Part shown: positions 1 through 12,245 of the stretch, in pieces
How positions within the stretch are numbered: the first letter of the stretch is position 1
Layout: each line of letters starts with the position of its first letter
Assembly: GCA_020152595.1 (NCBI GenBank)
Contig: JAIGNY010000140.1
Span: forward strand, 106,001-170,000
DNA: 64,000 bases
From: Chiridota heheva
Lineage: Eukaryota > Echinodermata > Holothuroidea > Apodida > Chiridotidae
Reading direction: 5' to 3'
Made by a program: the position numbers and the translations under genes
Notes under the pieces: generated by a model
Databases searched by the model: none
Seen by the model: only the letters and a program-made list of their open reading frames with translations
What the model was told of the DNA's origin: nothing

Positions 1-231
1 CCGCCATTTTGTGATATTTCCCATGAAAAATATCTTTGCTAGGGAAAACTTTGAAGTCATGAAAGACCTTTAGTACTGTCATGGCTACAACTTTTCCACT
101 CCCGTTTGATATATGTTCACCACGCCGTTTTCGAAATATTAGATAAAATAGACAATAGAGCTATGATTTCAGGCGTGAAACGACCATTTTGAAAATGTAC
201 ATGTTTTTCAACACAATAATTTTTAATGTTT

Positions 232-475
232 CAAGTACGCAACATCTGAACAATATGGCTGCATGACTTCAATATTCTCGTGTGTTATAAATGTTCCTAT
301 TAATTAGCACGCTTCCGGACTGAACAACATGGCTGCATGACTTCTTCAATATTCTCGTGTGTTATAAATGTTCCTATTAATAGGCACGCTTCTGGACTAA
401 ACAACATGGCTGCATGACTTTAATGTTCTCGTGTGTTATAAATCTTCCTTTTTATAGGAAATGATTCCGGACTGA
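232..475 (+). repeat. About 75-bp tandem repeat, three copies
   Basis: The motif GGCTGCATGACTTCAATATT followed by CTCGTGTGTTATAAATG and GCACGCTTCCGGACTGA recurs three times with slight changes. It directly precedes copy D1 of an interspersed repeat. Bases 1-231 show nothing recognisable. Confidence 0.75.
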
Positions 476-895
476 TTATACATTACCCATGCATTGACAT
501 TTAGATGTTCGCGAGGACTACCACAAGCTTTGATTCATTTATAGCACTTTTCCGGATCCTCAGAGTTTTAGCAAAAGGTAGAAACAAAATTCAGTTTGCT
601 AAGTGTACTGGGTAACAGCAATCAGATTTACAAAGCCCGCAGCGGGCCCGTAAGCGCATTTTTTGTTCACCATTTTGCAGTCACTCGGTCTTTGTGTTTA
701 GAAATTTGTTTTGTGCAGTAAATTACATTGACTACATGAGCGGGAGCCGATAGCTAATTTTACTGTACCAGAGCCACGTAGGATGTTTGCCCCACTTAGT
801 TACGCAGATTTTGTTGCTAGGCAAATATATGCGGTGATTGGTTGAAAAAGCTGTCAATCATCTAATTCAGACAGATTAATTCTTAACGAGAAACA
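475..895 (+). repeat. Interspersed repeat family D, copy 1
   Basis: About 420 bp shared with 23385-23870 (minus), 24495-24990 (plus) and 26920-27415 (minus). Landmarks are ATGCATTGACATTTAGATG, GTACTGGGTAACAGCAATCAG, AGGATGTTTGCCCCACTTAG and GGTGATTGG..AAAGCTGTCAATCATCTAAT. No coding potential. Probably a non-autonomous DNA element; termini were not resolved. Confidence 0.7.
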
Positions 896-1157
896 TCAGC
901 AAATTTAGTTTGCAACTAAGGGATTTTCATTTCTTAGAAATTTCCGTACATTTTATAATCATTTATTAATTTTTGAGCGCTAGCTACATAATATTGTGGA
1001 AGAAAAACGTTCCATATTGGTACTACTCCCTTGTTTTCAAAGAGAAACCATTATTACCTTAAGCCAACAATTTTCTTCACGTACAAGTTCCCTCGATTAT
1101 ATCTTAATTTCTCAGTAGCTGTTTCCCAAGACCCACATAGTGCAATCATATTTTATC

Positions 1158-1286
1158 TCCTCACTGCAGTTGTCACCGCGATAACTGTCTTGGGTTTGGA
1201 CTCACTGCCTAATTTACATCTCCTCACTGCAGTTGTCACCGTGATAACTGTCTTGGGTTTGGACTCACTGCCTAATTTGACATCAT
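1158..1286 (+). repeat. Direct duplication of about 66 bp
   Basis: Two near-identical copies beginning ATCTCCTCACTGCAGTTGTC stand head to tail and differ at one or two bases. The open frame across them (1031-1402) has no recognisable protein content; it arises from this duplication and from the start of the next MITE. Confidence 0.7.
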
Positions 1287-1320
1287 ATGATACAATTACC
1301 TCTTATTTTACTTCACTTAT

Positions 1321-1885
1321 AGGATTGGTTCAGTGGTCACGCATGTCCATCTTATATGAAAGAGGACTTCAAAAGAAACACAATAGTGAAGAAAGCATTT
1401 AAAAATCTTATTCCGTTAAGGAGATATTCAAGTTTAAAATTGGTATTTTTTCTGTAGAAACGACTGAAATCAGACTAGTTGTGATGTCATAGCCTTAGAT
1501 TCCTCAAAATCTGTAGGCCCTATGTGTTTTAAAGAAAGTTTATTTAATTTTTTCACCATTTAAATTTACTTTTCCTCAAACTTTCTTCAGGTTATAAACA
1601 CTCTTCCTAGATTCGCTTTTAGTACCTTTTTTGACATATCCCATGGTTTATAAGCCACAAAATCACAGGACGAAATATGATAGAATACATAAAGACTTTG
1701 AGTAATCTGAGGCTATGACATCACAACTAGTCTGATTATAGCCGTTTCTACATAAATGATACCAACGTTCAAACCTAAATATCTCCTTAACGGAATAAGA
1801 TTTTTGAATGCTTTCTGCACTATTTTGTTTCTTTTGAGATCCTCTTTCATATAAGATAAACATGTTTGACCATTGAACTAATCCT
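1321..1885. mobile_element. Foldback MITE family A, full palindrome
   Basis: The left arm opens AGGATTGGTTCAGTGGTCAC and the right arm ends with its complement (CATTGAACTAATCCT). Arms of about 270 bp contain TTATTCCGTTAAGGAGATAT and GACTAGTTGTGATGTCATAG, so the element folds on itself over nearly its whole length. Other copies lie at 30731-31300, 35278-35935 and 61401-61957, with fragments elsewhere. No coding sequence. Confidence 0.85.
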
Positions 1886-2999
1886 CTTAATACCGTGATT
1901 TGTAAACAAAGGACAAAACTGTAATGTATAACTGAAAAGTACACTCCATTTATTGATCATTATTCCTTTATTCATTTTCCAACAAATAAAGTACTTCATG
2001 TAAAAGAAAGTTATTATTCCGGGTGCTTCCACACTTCAAAAATAAATGTTCTGAAATGCGCCCCAAAACTACCCGAAGTTTGGGGACAATCCGACCATGC
2101 CTCGAAATTGAGGGAAATACGAAATAAAGCTCGCGTATACGTCACAATGAGATAACGATTAGAAGGACAATCTGATGGAATTGCTACAGAAAGTATTTGA
2201 CAATTCGAAGAAAAATAGAAAAATCCCATTACCATGCCAATTAATTTTATTAGTCCAGTCTACGCTCCGGCAATCGGGAGATCTCCCGATTGGAATATCG
2301 AAACATGCGCAGTGACGATAATTTAAATTATTGCTAATAAGTTCAGCCGGTAATTTCTTTTTACTTGTCAAATTCTGTAATTCTAAAGTTGTATACTTTG
2401 GAAATGATGTTGGAATTAATATTTTTGAATAGTTTGAATTTTTGCTGGTGATTAAGATGTTTAAATCTGCTCTTCAATGAATATTGAAATTAATTTTGAA
2501 AGATTACTTTAAATTCCCTGGTGAAAGTCAAATTTGCGCTGGTAAAAATGGAAAAAATAATTTCATCGTTCTGTTACACCAATAAAATTTGAATATTCCC
2601 ACGTTTGACCTACTGTCTTCAATGTTGCTGCTGAATCAGCTAATGAAGAGATCTTCAATTTCGGGAAATGTCCCTTTTTTTCGGAAAATTGCCGTTTTTT
2701 TTATAGTAAATTGCCCTCTTTTTGGGAAAATACCTTCATTTTCTTATATTTTCGGGAAATTTTCTTTATTTTCGGAAACTCTCTTCAATTTTCTGAAAAT
2801 ATTGCCAAATTTTACCAAAATTTGCAATAATTTTGCGAAATTCCCTTCAATTTACTAATCAAGTTTTACCATTACATATAGTGTTTGCAATATGACAGAC
2901 AAAAATCAAATCTGCCCCCCAATATAGAATATTTTGCTAACACTACGCCGTTGCTCAAAAACAAATTAGAATTCAAAGAAGTCTCAAAAAAGTCATTAA
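1886..2999. other. No gene seen; AT-rich, one low-complexity stretch
   Basis: No coding signal with homology. 2640-2860 holds irregular repeats of the form TTTTCGGGAAAATxCC; similar words in the opposite orientation occur at 18180-18460 in the first GCC1 intron, so both are probably copies of one AT-rich repeat. Confidence 0.5.
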
Positions 3000-3180
3000 A
3001 TTAGTTCAGTGGTCAAACATGTCCATCTTATATTAAAAATGACTTCGGAATGGTGGAGACAGCATTACAAAATCTTAATTTGTTAAGGAGATATTAAAGA
3101 ATTAGTTCAGTGGTCAAGCGTGTCCATCTTATATAAAAAAAGGACTTCAAAGGAAACAGAATGGTGAAGAAAGGATTGCG
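3000..3180 (+). mobile_element. Foldback MITE family A, two partial left arms in tandem
   Basis: TTAGTTCAGTGGTCAAACATG at about 3003 and TTAGTTCAGTGGTCAAGCGTG at about 3103 both start family-A arms, each followed by CCATCTTATAT and a truncated arm. No right arm is present. Confidence 0.7.
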
Positions 3181-3254
3181 GGCGCTGTTAGGCTGCAGCC
3201 TGTTGAAGCTCTCTTATATTCTGTTTCTATGTCATTCATTGTTCCCTGGACCAG

Positions 3255-3803
3255 AACTGTTAGTCTGGGAGCAAGCAGAAAAACTGGGTACTTTGAAATA
3301 CCCTAAGAAATTAGTACTTTGATGTATTACGTCATCGCATGAGCCTACACATTTGACTAGCACACACTAAACATGTGAGGTTTTTTCATTTTCCGCTCCT
3401 GCTTGTACAAAATTTCACTGGATATCCTAAAATTTTGGAGACGGATAGTAAATAGACATTCAAAACTTTTTGCTGCTGCTTTTTGAAATTCATCGTCGCC
3501 TTTTTGAGAAAATGAACAAAACAGGCTGCCCATGATATGTTTTATTGATTTTCTCAAAAAGGCGTCAGTGCATATCAAAAAGCAGAGCCAAAAAGTTTTA
3601 CATATCTATTTAGTATCCGTCTCTAAAATTTCAGCTTATTTATCGAAATTTTGGACAATCCGGAGCGGAAAATGAGAAACCCTATAGGTTTAGTGTGGGC
3701 TAGTCAAATGTGTAGGCTCATGCGATGACGTAATACATAAAAGTCCCCAATTTGTTGGGTATATCAAAGTACCCAGTTTTTAGGGTTGCTCCCGAACTGA
3801 TAA
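3255..3803. mobile_element. Palindromic foldback element, about 0.55 kb
   Basis: The left end runs CTGTTAGTCTGGGAGCAAGC then CTGGGTACTTTGAAATACCC; the right end is its complement. Both arms contain ATGACGTAATACAT/ATGTATTACGTCAT and a block on CACATTTGACTAGC. Arms exceed 150 bp around a centre near 3530. Different from family A. No coding sequence. Confidence 0.75.
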
Positions 3804-4456
3804 CCTACCATCCTCTGTTGGCCATCACTACTCACAGGACCATTTATTTTGAATTTGTAGTTCCAGAAACTTGGAGAAATTTCCAAAATGTTATTGAACT
3901 TTTCTCTACTTTGGATTCTGTTATGCCTACATCTTGCTTACTTTCTTGGAATTGAACCAGTTTGCAACTTTGCATTATATTGGACATCACTGAAGTCATT
4001 CCATTGTGTTTGTGCAGATAGCTCAAAAAATGCCTTTCAAAGTGTGCTGTTCAGTTGAAGTCTGTTTTCAATGGGTTGGATGAAGTTGGCTGCTTTTCAT
4101 CAATGAAGTACTCCAAGAAAGAGCTACTTGAACTTAGAAATCCTGGCAGAAAATTGCCTGCATATAAGTACAATGTATTAAAAAACAATGGTATTCTGTT
4201 GCCTCGTACAAAAAGGGAGCGAAGAGCTGGATCTCATATTCAAAACTTTCTCAGCTATTCAAGAGATGAAAACATTAGTAATGAAGAGGATCAAAAAATA
4301 TCTCACAAAGTGATGCATTGAATCGTGATAACATTTCATCTTATGTTTCATCTGCAAAGTTTGTTATTTGGAATGCTAGATCAATAAGATCTAACACTTC
4401 TATGTTATCTGAATTCATAATTTCCAATCAAATTGATATTATGTCAATTACTGAGA

Positions 4457-4832
4457 CATGGCTCTCAGGTGAACATCGTGACATGGCTCTCAGGTGATCA
4501 TGTGACATGGCTCTCAGGTGATCATCGTGACATGGCTCTCAGGTGATCATCGTAACATGGCTCTCAGGTGATCATCATGACATGGCTCTCAGGTGATCAT
4601 CGTGACATGGCTCTCGGGTGATCATCGTGACATGGCTCTCAGGTGATCATCGTGACATGGCTCTCGGGTGATCATCGTGACATGGCTCTCAGGTGATCAT
4701 CGTGACATGGCTCTCAGGTGATCATCGTGACATGGCTCTCGGGTGATCATCGTGACATGGCTCTCAGGTGATCATCGTGACATGGCTCTCAGGTGATCAT
4801 CGTGACATGGCTCTCAGGTGATCATCGTGACA
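4457..4832 (+). repeat. 25-bp minisatellite, about 15 copies, inside LINE endonuclease
   Basis: Unit CATGGCTCTCAGGTGATCAT plus CGTGA. The first copy is the LINE's own codons for ETWLSG, the endonuclease catalytic region, so the array grew from coding sequence. Because 25 is not a multiple of three it destroys the frame. Confidence 0.93.
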
Positions 4833-4870
4833 ATATCGCTATTGCTGATCTAACAGCCACCTTTCCTGAT

Positions 4871-5116
4871 TTTAGATTGCACCATGTTCCCGGACAAGAT
4901 AGGACAGGGGGAAGGGTCCTTTAGATTGCACCATGTTCCCAGACAAGACAGGACCGGGGGAGGGGTCCTTTAGATTGCACCATGTTCCCGGACAAGATAG
5001 GACCGTGGGAAGCGTCCTTTAAATTGCACCATGTTCCCAGACAAGACAGGACCGGGGGAGGGGTCCTTTAGATTGCACCATGTTCCCGGACAAGATAGGA
5101 CGGGGGAGGGGTCCTT
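4871..5116 (+). repeat. 49-bp minisatellite, five copies, inside LINE endonuclease
   Basis: Each unit begins TTTAGATTGCACCATGTTCC and ends GGGGGAGGGGTCC; units start at 4871, 4920, 4969, 5018 and 5067. The seed is the LINE codons for FRLHHVPG. The minus-strand open frames over this array are by-products of the repetition. Confidence 0.92.
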
Positions 5117-7840
5117 GTATTTCTTCGTAACAGTTTTTGTATAAAAGATTGTACAACAAAGTGCTACCTCTTTTTTGAACATATTGAACTTGTGATTCCG
5201 GCCCACTCACAAATTGCACTGCGCTTGATTGTAATTTATAGACCTCAATTGGATAAACAATAAACTATTTCTTTGTTTCTGAAGGAGTTCTCAAGCCTTT
5301 TAGAATCTGTGTGTTCCAGTCCTGAATGTGTAATGTTCGCTGGTGACTTTATTTCATTTTAAGGATTTAAAAAACCGTGATACATGTTCTTTTCGTGACA
5401 TAATCTATTCATATAATATGGAAGAACATGTTTCTGTACCCTCACACTCTGGTGACTCATTTGACTTAATTATCACTCGTGAATCTGATAGCTTTATTCC
5501 AATATTGCTATCACAAATTACCTGAACTCAGACCATGCCGCTATTCTTTGTTTACTTGATATTGGTCGGCCAGCTTCATTGAAAATTAATATAGAGACTC
5601 GTAAACTTAGTCAGATCAATATAGATGCTTTTCGTAATGACATTTTATAATTAGTCTTATACACATCACCAGCTTCACACCTTGACGTGTTAGCAAACCA
5701 ATATGAGAATGTGCTTTCAAATTTATTGGATAAGCATGCTCCTCTAAAGGCTCGCAAAATCAGGCGTAGACCCATGCACCCTGGTTTACTGATCAGCATC
5801 GTGGTATGAAAAAAGAAGTACGCCAATGTGAAACTCGCTGGTGTTCTACTAAATTGGAAGTACACAGGCAGATCTTCAAAGCTAAATCCAGGCACTACAA
5901 TGCAGTACTAAAACAGGCAAAACAAGACTTCCACAGGAACAGACTTATGGAGTGCAATTCACGTCAGCTATTCAAGGAAATTGACAAGTTATCAGCTCCT
6001 ATGACTCGCAATATTTTACCTAAAACTTCGGATGATTGTTAGCTTGCTAATCCGTTTTCAGAAGTTCTCTCGGATAAGATCAAGCAAATTCATCATGAAG
6101 TTGTAAACGCTCCTAGATCTGAGCTCTTAATGCCGTCTTCTGATTGCACCTCATCTCGTTTTTCTGACTTTACTTCAGTTTCTGGGGAATCTGTAAGGGA
6201 AATTATTATGGAATCACCCTCTTCATTTTGTAAACTTGACCCCATACCATCATGTTTACTCAAAAACTGCATTGATGTTTTTTCACTAGCAAATGGACAC
6301 TTCCCTGACTCGCTTAAGTGTGCACACATTAGGCCCCTCATCAAGAAGCCAACTTTAAATCGTATTATTTTGAAAAAAAAAACTATCGTCCGGTGGCTAA
6401 TCTTAAGTTCCTGGCAAAAACTTGTTGAGCGTGCATGTCCAGCACAGATACATAACTATCTTCAAGGCAATGAATTATATGGAAAGATGCAAAGTGCTTA
6501 CAAAACTTAGCACAGCACTAAAACAGCCCTGCTTCGTGTTTATAATCATTTGCTTCTTGCTGTAGATAAGGGGCGAGGAAGTCGTTTTGATATTGCTTGA
6601 CTCTGCGGCATTCGATACTATTAATCATGACCTATTCTTTGAACGTCTTGAAGATAAATATGGTATTTCCGGCACAACATTAAGCGGTTCAAAACTTACT
6701 TCACTAACAGATCTCAAGTTGTTACAATAAATGGAAATGAATCTTGTGTTCATGTCCCCAAGGAAGGAGTACCACAGGGTTATGTGATTGATCCAATGGC
6801 ATTCACAATGTACACTTCTCCTTTAGAAGATATCATCAAGTTTTATGGTGTCAGCAGCATGATATATGCTGACGATAACCAAATTTATGCGTTCAAGTCA
6901 AGAGTGGAAGAGCATGATTCTATACTCCTAATATTGGAAGCTTGCATAAGAGGCATCAGGTTTATGGTCTATCGCTAATGATATGAAGTTAAATGATAAC
7001 AAGACTGAAATAATTCACATATCTTCACGCTTCAGATCTGTCATTTCAACCCCATCACTCCATATTGGTAACACTCGTGTTGAGCCCGTGATAAGTGCTA
7101 GGAATTTGGGCATAACGTTTGATCTGGTTTAAACAAACTTTGCATATGAACCAACATGTTAATAACATCATCCGAACAGCTTTTCATGCTCTACACAAGA
7201 TATACAAAATCCCTAACTACCTGGATCAACAAGCTACTGAAATGCTTGTACATGCATTTGTGTCCTCATGCTTGGGTAGCTGTAATAGCTTGTTATATGG
7301 TCTCCCTGATTCTCAACCCACTAAACTGCAACGCATACAGAACTCTGCTGCAAGACTGGTCACACGTTGTAAACCATTCACTCATGCAACTCCAATCCTT
7401 CACAACTTACACTGGGTTCCTGTTAGATCGCGCATCAACTTCAAAGTTCTTCTGTTAACATTCAAATGTGTCCACAACCTTGCTCCCACTTACTTACAGG
7501 ATCTTATCCACATGTACACTCCGACTCACCGTCTACGTTCTAGTTCGTACTTATCGCTCGTACCTCCTTCTGTTTCTACAAAGTCATATGGTCATTGTTC
7601 GTTTCAATTTTCAGCTGCTTTTCTCTGGGACAATCTACCAACACATATCAAAGAGACTCAAACTGTAACTAACTTTAGATCATTGTTAAAAACACATATT
7701 TTCTCACTTCTATAAGTTGTTTCCCTTTTTTTTCCCCCTCTTTTATCATTATTATTTTTTCTTCAGAGCGATGAAACTTTAGTGTGTGTTGTGCTTTAAA
7801 AGAATTGTACATTATTAGAAATAGTATTATTATTATCATT

Positions 7841-7940
7841 AAAATCTTATTCCATTAAGGAGATTCTCAAGTTTACAGTTTGGTGTCATTTCTGTACAAA
7901 CGACTGAAATCAGACCAGTTATGATGTCTTAGATTCTTCA
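7841..7940 (+). mobile_element. Foldback MITE family A, internal arm fragment
   Basis: AAAATCTTATTCCATTAAGG through GAAATCAGACCAGTTATGATG matches the inner part of the family-A arm; both ends are missing. Confidence 0.65.
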
Positions 7941-9009
7941 TTTTTTCTTATTGTCATCAATCAAATTTTCTTCTTTTTATCAATCAAATGGTTGAGCTTT
8001 GTGTTGATTTTCAGCCATTTTGAAGCTTTAAAAACAAAAAATCTTTAAAGCTCCCGGGGCTTCGCCCTTGGAACCCCCCAACCAAGGCTTCGCCCATATA
8101 GATCTCACCACGGGCAGGTAAGCGGGCACACTGTGTTACGCAGTACTGTGCTCCTATCCAAAATACCTGGCGACGCCATTGGTGGGGGAGGGGGTGAGGG
8201 GAAAGGGGAGGGGGTGAGGGGATGAGGGGGAATAAGGGGGAGTGCCCAACGGTTCTATATGGTATGATTGTATAGACACATGTATATCGTTTTTTAATAA
8301 GGCGAGAAAATGCAAATTTTCGTCCGGCAAATTTGTCTTACACCCCCTGGGTTCGAAGTCAAGTTACGCCCCTGACCAGAGCTGGGAGGTGGCAAGGCCC
8401 GTTCTGGCAAATTCTTTGGGTCCACATTGAAAACAAGTCGAGGGTGACTTACGTGTGCTTTCCCGGCATATGGCTAGAAGTGTACATTAAACTAAACTAT
8501 TATTGGCCCTTCAATAATCAGATAATGAAGGTCCAACCAATACATTTTTTGATCAGAGGCCAGTTATCGTCTCTAACGTAAAGGTAAACAAATTTCATTT
8601 TGTGCTTTTATTGGGCGAAACACAATGGTACATTCTGTACTTGTACTGATGGGTCAATCAATATCATTGGGAAGGGGGAGGGGGTAGCACGAAGGTACCG
8701 AAAAACTATGATGTTATCCAAACATTTCCAAAAGTATTTTGTTTTTTTGCGAAGAACAAAAACAAAACGTATAACCATATTAATATTCTAATATTGTTTC
8801 AATGCTAAGCCATTTTTTTTTGGCCGACGAAATAGTCAAAATTCGAATTGCCTGACGAAAACACTTTCCCCACCCCTCTTAAGTAACGACCCTAGATCTA
8901 GTCCCCGGTTCTTATGTCATGTTGTGTCTTTATCTTTTTAGACTTGTTTGACCACATCAAATGTTATTTGGCTTTTATATATTCAGTTAATAATTTGTCT
9001 ACTTTGTGT
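7941..9009. other. No gene seen; repeat-like sequence
   Basis: 8050-8100 has paired GGGCTTCGCCC words resembling repeat termini. 8180-8235 is a purine tract of GGGGAGGGGGTGAGGGG units. 8650-8690 has another short GGGGGAGGG run. Open frames at 8242-8791 show no recognisable domain. Confidence 0.45.
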
Positions 9010-9560
9010 CTGTTTTTGTTCGGAAAAAGAAGAAGTTGTGGCGTTATAAACACAGTGGGTGTCCTGCGGAGCTTGCTAGGTATAAGGATCATTAAAAGTG
9101 CACAAAGGATTTGATAAGAGATACTAAAGCGCTTTTTGAAAAACGTTTATCCAAAAAGGTTAAGAAAAATTATACGTCTTTTCATTGTTATTTTCGCTCA
9201 TAGCAAAAAAAAACAAGGTTGTTGGTCCCCTTCAGGGTAATAATGTCGTTACTATCAATAATAGTAAGGATATGGCTGAGGCTTTGAATGACTACTTTGT
9301 GTCTGTTTTTACTTAGGAGTCCCCGGCTGACGATTTTGTGTGTACACTCTCCAGTATCCATTCAGCCATTAAGAATGATAATATTTCAGTTGATGCTCCA
9401 ATTCTGTTCAGAATTTCAAAATCAACATGAATAAGTTCTTTACCAAGTCTGGGCGTCTTTGACTTTTTTTGTGTTTTGTGGTGAAGGTGTTAGTTTGGGC
9501 TTTTTATGGGGTGACTAACCTTTCTAAGCCCAGTGTAATCTAGTTATGTTTTTTGGAGAC
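9010..9560 (+). mobile_element. L2-like LINE fragments, 3' end
   Basis: 9195-9320 can be read in broken frames as KVVGPLQGNNVVTINNSK then MAEALNDYFVSVFT, the linker before the RT of L2/CR1-type LINEs. 9470-9555 (GGTGTTAGTTTGGGCTTTTT, ATGGGGTGACTAACC) is the same 3' tail as the minus-strand LINE at 34770-35220. The middle is missing. Inactive. Confidence 0.75.
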
Positions 9561-9884
9561 TTGTTTAGCTGTTATATCTATGTGACTTTAATTCTGGCCT
9601 TTTCTCAAAGGCTTAGATGGAGCCGCGTAAAAAGAGATCACATGATACTCTGCATGAAGTCCCCTGAAATCATAATAACACTGTTTTTGTTTTTCAGTAC
9701 ACTTTACTGCTCCAAGGAAAGCCCCTGGACTCGTCAGTGGCCGATCCTTGGAGTTTTCCTGAATATACAGTTTGCATTTTTTAAGCTTAATTTGGGACTC
9801 AACTATCTACCAACCCAGCCCACAACGTACGCAAAAATAATTGCCCCACAAACAGGGCCCTCTAAACCGGTGTACCGGTGTAAA
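9561..9884. other. No gene supported
   Basis: An open frame of 137 codons spans 9546-9959 but runs across the boundary of the next TIR element and contains no known domain. I treat it as chance. Confidence 0.4.
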
Positions 9885-10705
9885 AGTAAATTTTGCCCCC
9901 CAGTAAATTTGGGCACCCTGTCCTTATTTCTTAGGAAATTTGGCCCCCTAGACAATTAAGCCAAAGCGATCCAGTAAATTTGGTTCCCCCTCATAGTAAA
10001 AACAGTTCATTAGGTAATGTTAGCCACTGGCCCTTCTTTCCTAGGAAATGACCCTAGGCCTAACGTAGCCTAAGTCTATTTCTCCTATGAGCATTAATGA
10101 CCATACTGTTGGGAGTTTCGACTAGCACCTGGGTCTAAAGGATTAACACCAACGTTAGATTACAAATGATTATTACAATTTACATTTTATGCCTTGGTTA
10201 GCCAATGACTTAGGCCTACCTCCAATACCACAATGAAGCAATGTTAAGTATTTTCTTCTCTCAACGGACGAGACGCAACAACTTGTCCCCCTTTTGCAAG
10301 AAAAAAACCCTTCTTCTGCCTTCACAGTAAATCTCACTGCCGTTTTGCGTATAACACGCTTTTTTTTCTAGTGTATCCCGATGGGTACTGCCCATGATGG
10401 AAGGAAATATTATAGTTCTTTTTCACCGAATTGCTTACTGGAACCCATTTTCTGTTCGTGGGTAAATTCTACGAGTACAGCGGCGCTGTATTCCCGTACA
10501 TAAATGTTACTAACTTCGGTTTAAGCTTATCACTTCAGTACACACAATTAATTGAAGGAACCGAACAGACACACCAGTAAATTACCTAGTGAAATCGGTC
10601 TGGAGGGAGGGAGGGGGGGGGGGGGGGAAGGGGGACCAAACTCACTAGACATTCCTTAGGAAATAAGTACAGGGGGCCCAAATTTACGGGGACAAAAGTT
10701 ACTAT
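9885..10705. mobile_element. TIR element of about 0.8 kb (non-autonomous)
   Basis: Left end GTAAATTTTGCCCCCCAGTA and CCTTATTTCTTAGGAA; the right end near 10640-10700 gives the complement (TTCCTTAGGAAATAAG, GGGGGCCCAAATTTACGGGG). The imperfect inverted repeats are about 70 bp. A G-run at 10604-10634 abuts the right end. No transposase frame. Confidence 0.75.
10604..10634 (+). repeat. Long G-run (possible G-quadruplex)
   Basis: Short GGAGGGAGGGA followed by 16 or more consecutive G, then AAGGGGG. Four or more G-tracts on one strand could form a quadruplex. Assembly length is uncertain in such a run. Confidence 0.7.
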
Positions 10706-10914
10706 CACACTAGTGAGATAACATCTCCCTCTGTATGCCCTACATGCCACGCACTAGGCATACATGCAATACAGAGTGAGACTCCGTCCTATCTGTTTTA
10801 ACGTGGAAATCGCCTCAGTCCTAAAATCGCGACAACATCGTCTATTCACGTCACCTGTTACACTGTAATTACTGTACTTACGGTACATACACATATATAG
10901 TTCACTTCTCCTGT

Positions 10915-11285
10915 TATTGAGGAGGTCGGACATCCGGGAATGTTGTGGTGCACGGCGACGTAACAATACTTTTTTGACGATCTCAAACTCAGTCAAAGGG
11001 GAAAACAAACAGTCACTTATCATTGCAGTAAATGGGAGACAAACCTATTTTTTGTCATTTTGCTAAAAATACTTGACATAATTTATTTTTCTTACCAAAT
11101 GTTGTGTATTAGATAATAGTTTTCAATATATATGAGTACCAATAATTTTCGCTGACAGGCTAAGGCAACACAAGTATTCATAAAAAAATATCCCATTGAC
11201 TGTAATGATACAGTTTCCCCCTCAACTTGGGAAAACTGTACTGAGCCCGTGTACGGTTACGTCGAACCGACCTCCTCAATTGCTG
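10915..11285 (-). mobile_element. Palindromic repeat family E, copy 1
   Basis: About 370 bp related in reverse to 63545-63905. Shared blocks are GAATGTTGTGGTGCACGGC, AACGTAACAAT, ATCATTGCAGT..ATGGGAG, TCCCATTGACTGTAATGAT and ACTGAGCCCGTGTACGGTTACGT. The two halves are partly inverted copies of each other. Confidence 0.72.
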
Positions 11286-12245
11286 TTAATCTTGTAAGTA
11301 ATTAAGACATGTCGGTAATCCTGAAATGATAAAAAAAATCGTAAAAATGTAAGCCAATATTGTACACTCCTTTCAGTTCAACCGTACGCTCTTGGAATAT
11401 TTTGTCTTTTTTCAACCAAGGTGCACAACACCGATACGCGTACTAATGAATATAAGGTCAGCGAACTGGACGCACGTACCGCCGCGGCCGCACCGGTGCG
11501 CGGCATGATCTTTTTTTTTATAACGGAACTGCAATTATTTTCTTTTTAATCAAAGTGGATTATTATAGATACCTGGCTTGTTGATGGGAACAGTATTTCC
11601 CGAGCAGTACGTTTAATCTAGAAGGAATAGGACTGTAAGATCTGAAGATAAGGACACTTTTGCAAGAAAGTATTAGAGAAAGTAATATGTTAGAACTGAA
11701 ATGCAAATCATGGAAGGTTCCAAAAAGTGATCTGTTGTTTTACGAAGGGTCCTGGTTCCTGTGTTACGAGATTTTGGAGAGAAAAAAATTGGGGCCAACT
11801 TTCTTATATCTACGCCGAACCAGGGGAATACCCGTAGCAAGGAAATTGGAAGGGGTGGTCCGTTTTTTGTATGACAGGACAACAAACTTTGAAACTCCAG
11901 ACGCACGATTTGTTTTTTACGCCCGCGTTCAACATTTACGCCACGCTCGCATGGCTGATGTTCGATAGAACTTGAAATAATCAGGTACATTTACTTCGGC
12001 GCATACGATTGTGAGAAAGGTAGCAACCGAGGTAGGTAAAAGTTTCTGTTTTTTACGGGTTTTATCTATAAGTATTTAATGTAATTCTAGGTGCCCAAGC
12101 TTTTAAGATTACGAGTTACATACTAAAAGCCTTTTTAGTTATGTAGCTTAACTTTTGCAAGGTAAAATGAATGAGATAAAAAAGTACAAATTTCTTGGAA
12201 AATGTTCGCAAAACAGGAGTGCGTCGCAAATATTCTGCGACGCGA
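11286..12245. other. No gene supported; CpG-rich patch and an unassigned open frame
   Basis: 11466-11506 is a dense CpG patch (GCACGTACCGCCGCGGCCGC), unusual in this AT-rich window; it may be a repeat end or a small CpG island. 11660-11968 is open for 102 codons on the + strand and nearly mirrored by a 105-codon frame on the minus strand. I recognise neither. Confidence 0.4.

Larger units (their letters stand above)
4055..7840 (+). mobile_element. CR1-like non-LTR retrotransposon, decayed
   Basis: In order: an N-terminal motif (YSKKELLELRNPGRKLPAY), endonuclease start (FVIWNARSIRSN, DIMSITETWLSG), the LHHVP region, RT motifs (LDPIPSCLLKN, PLIKKPTLN, GVPQG, MIYADDNQIYA) and a C-terminal domain (LQRIQNSAARLVTRC, LHWVPVRSRINFKVLLLTFK, SAAFLWDNLPTHIK). 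Many stops and frameshifts make it inactive. The 3' end is an (ATT)n-like run near 7828. Two minisatellites have grown inside the endonuclease region (4457-4832, 4871-5116). The C-terminal 7119-7715 frame is the longest intact piece. Confidence 0.9.

Noticed and set aside
4055..7715. An active retrotransposon or a domesticated RT gene
   Set aside because: Stops and frameshifts throughout, and two out-of-frame minisatellites in the endonuclease; only the C-terminal piece is open.
11660..11990. Host gene on either strand (102 and 105 codons)
   Set aside because: Opposed open frames of equal length without recognisable domains, splice sites or conservation; kept only as unassigned.
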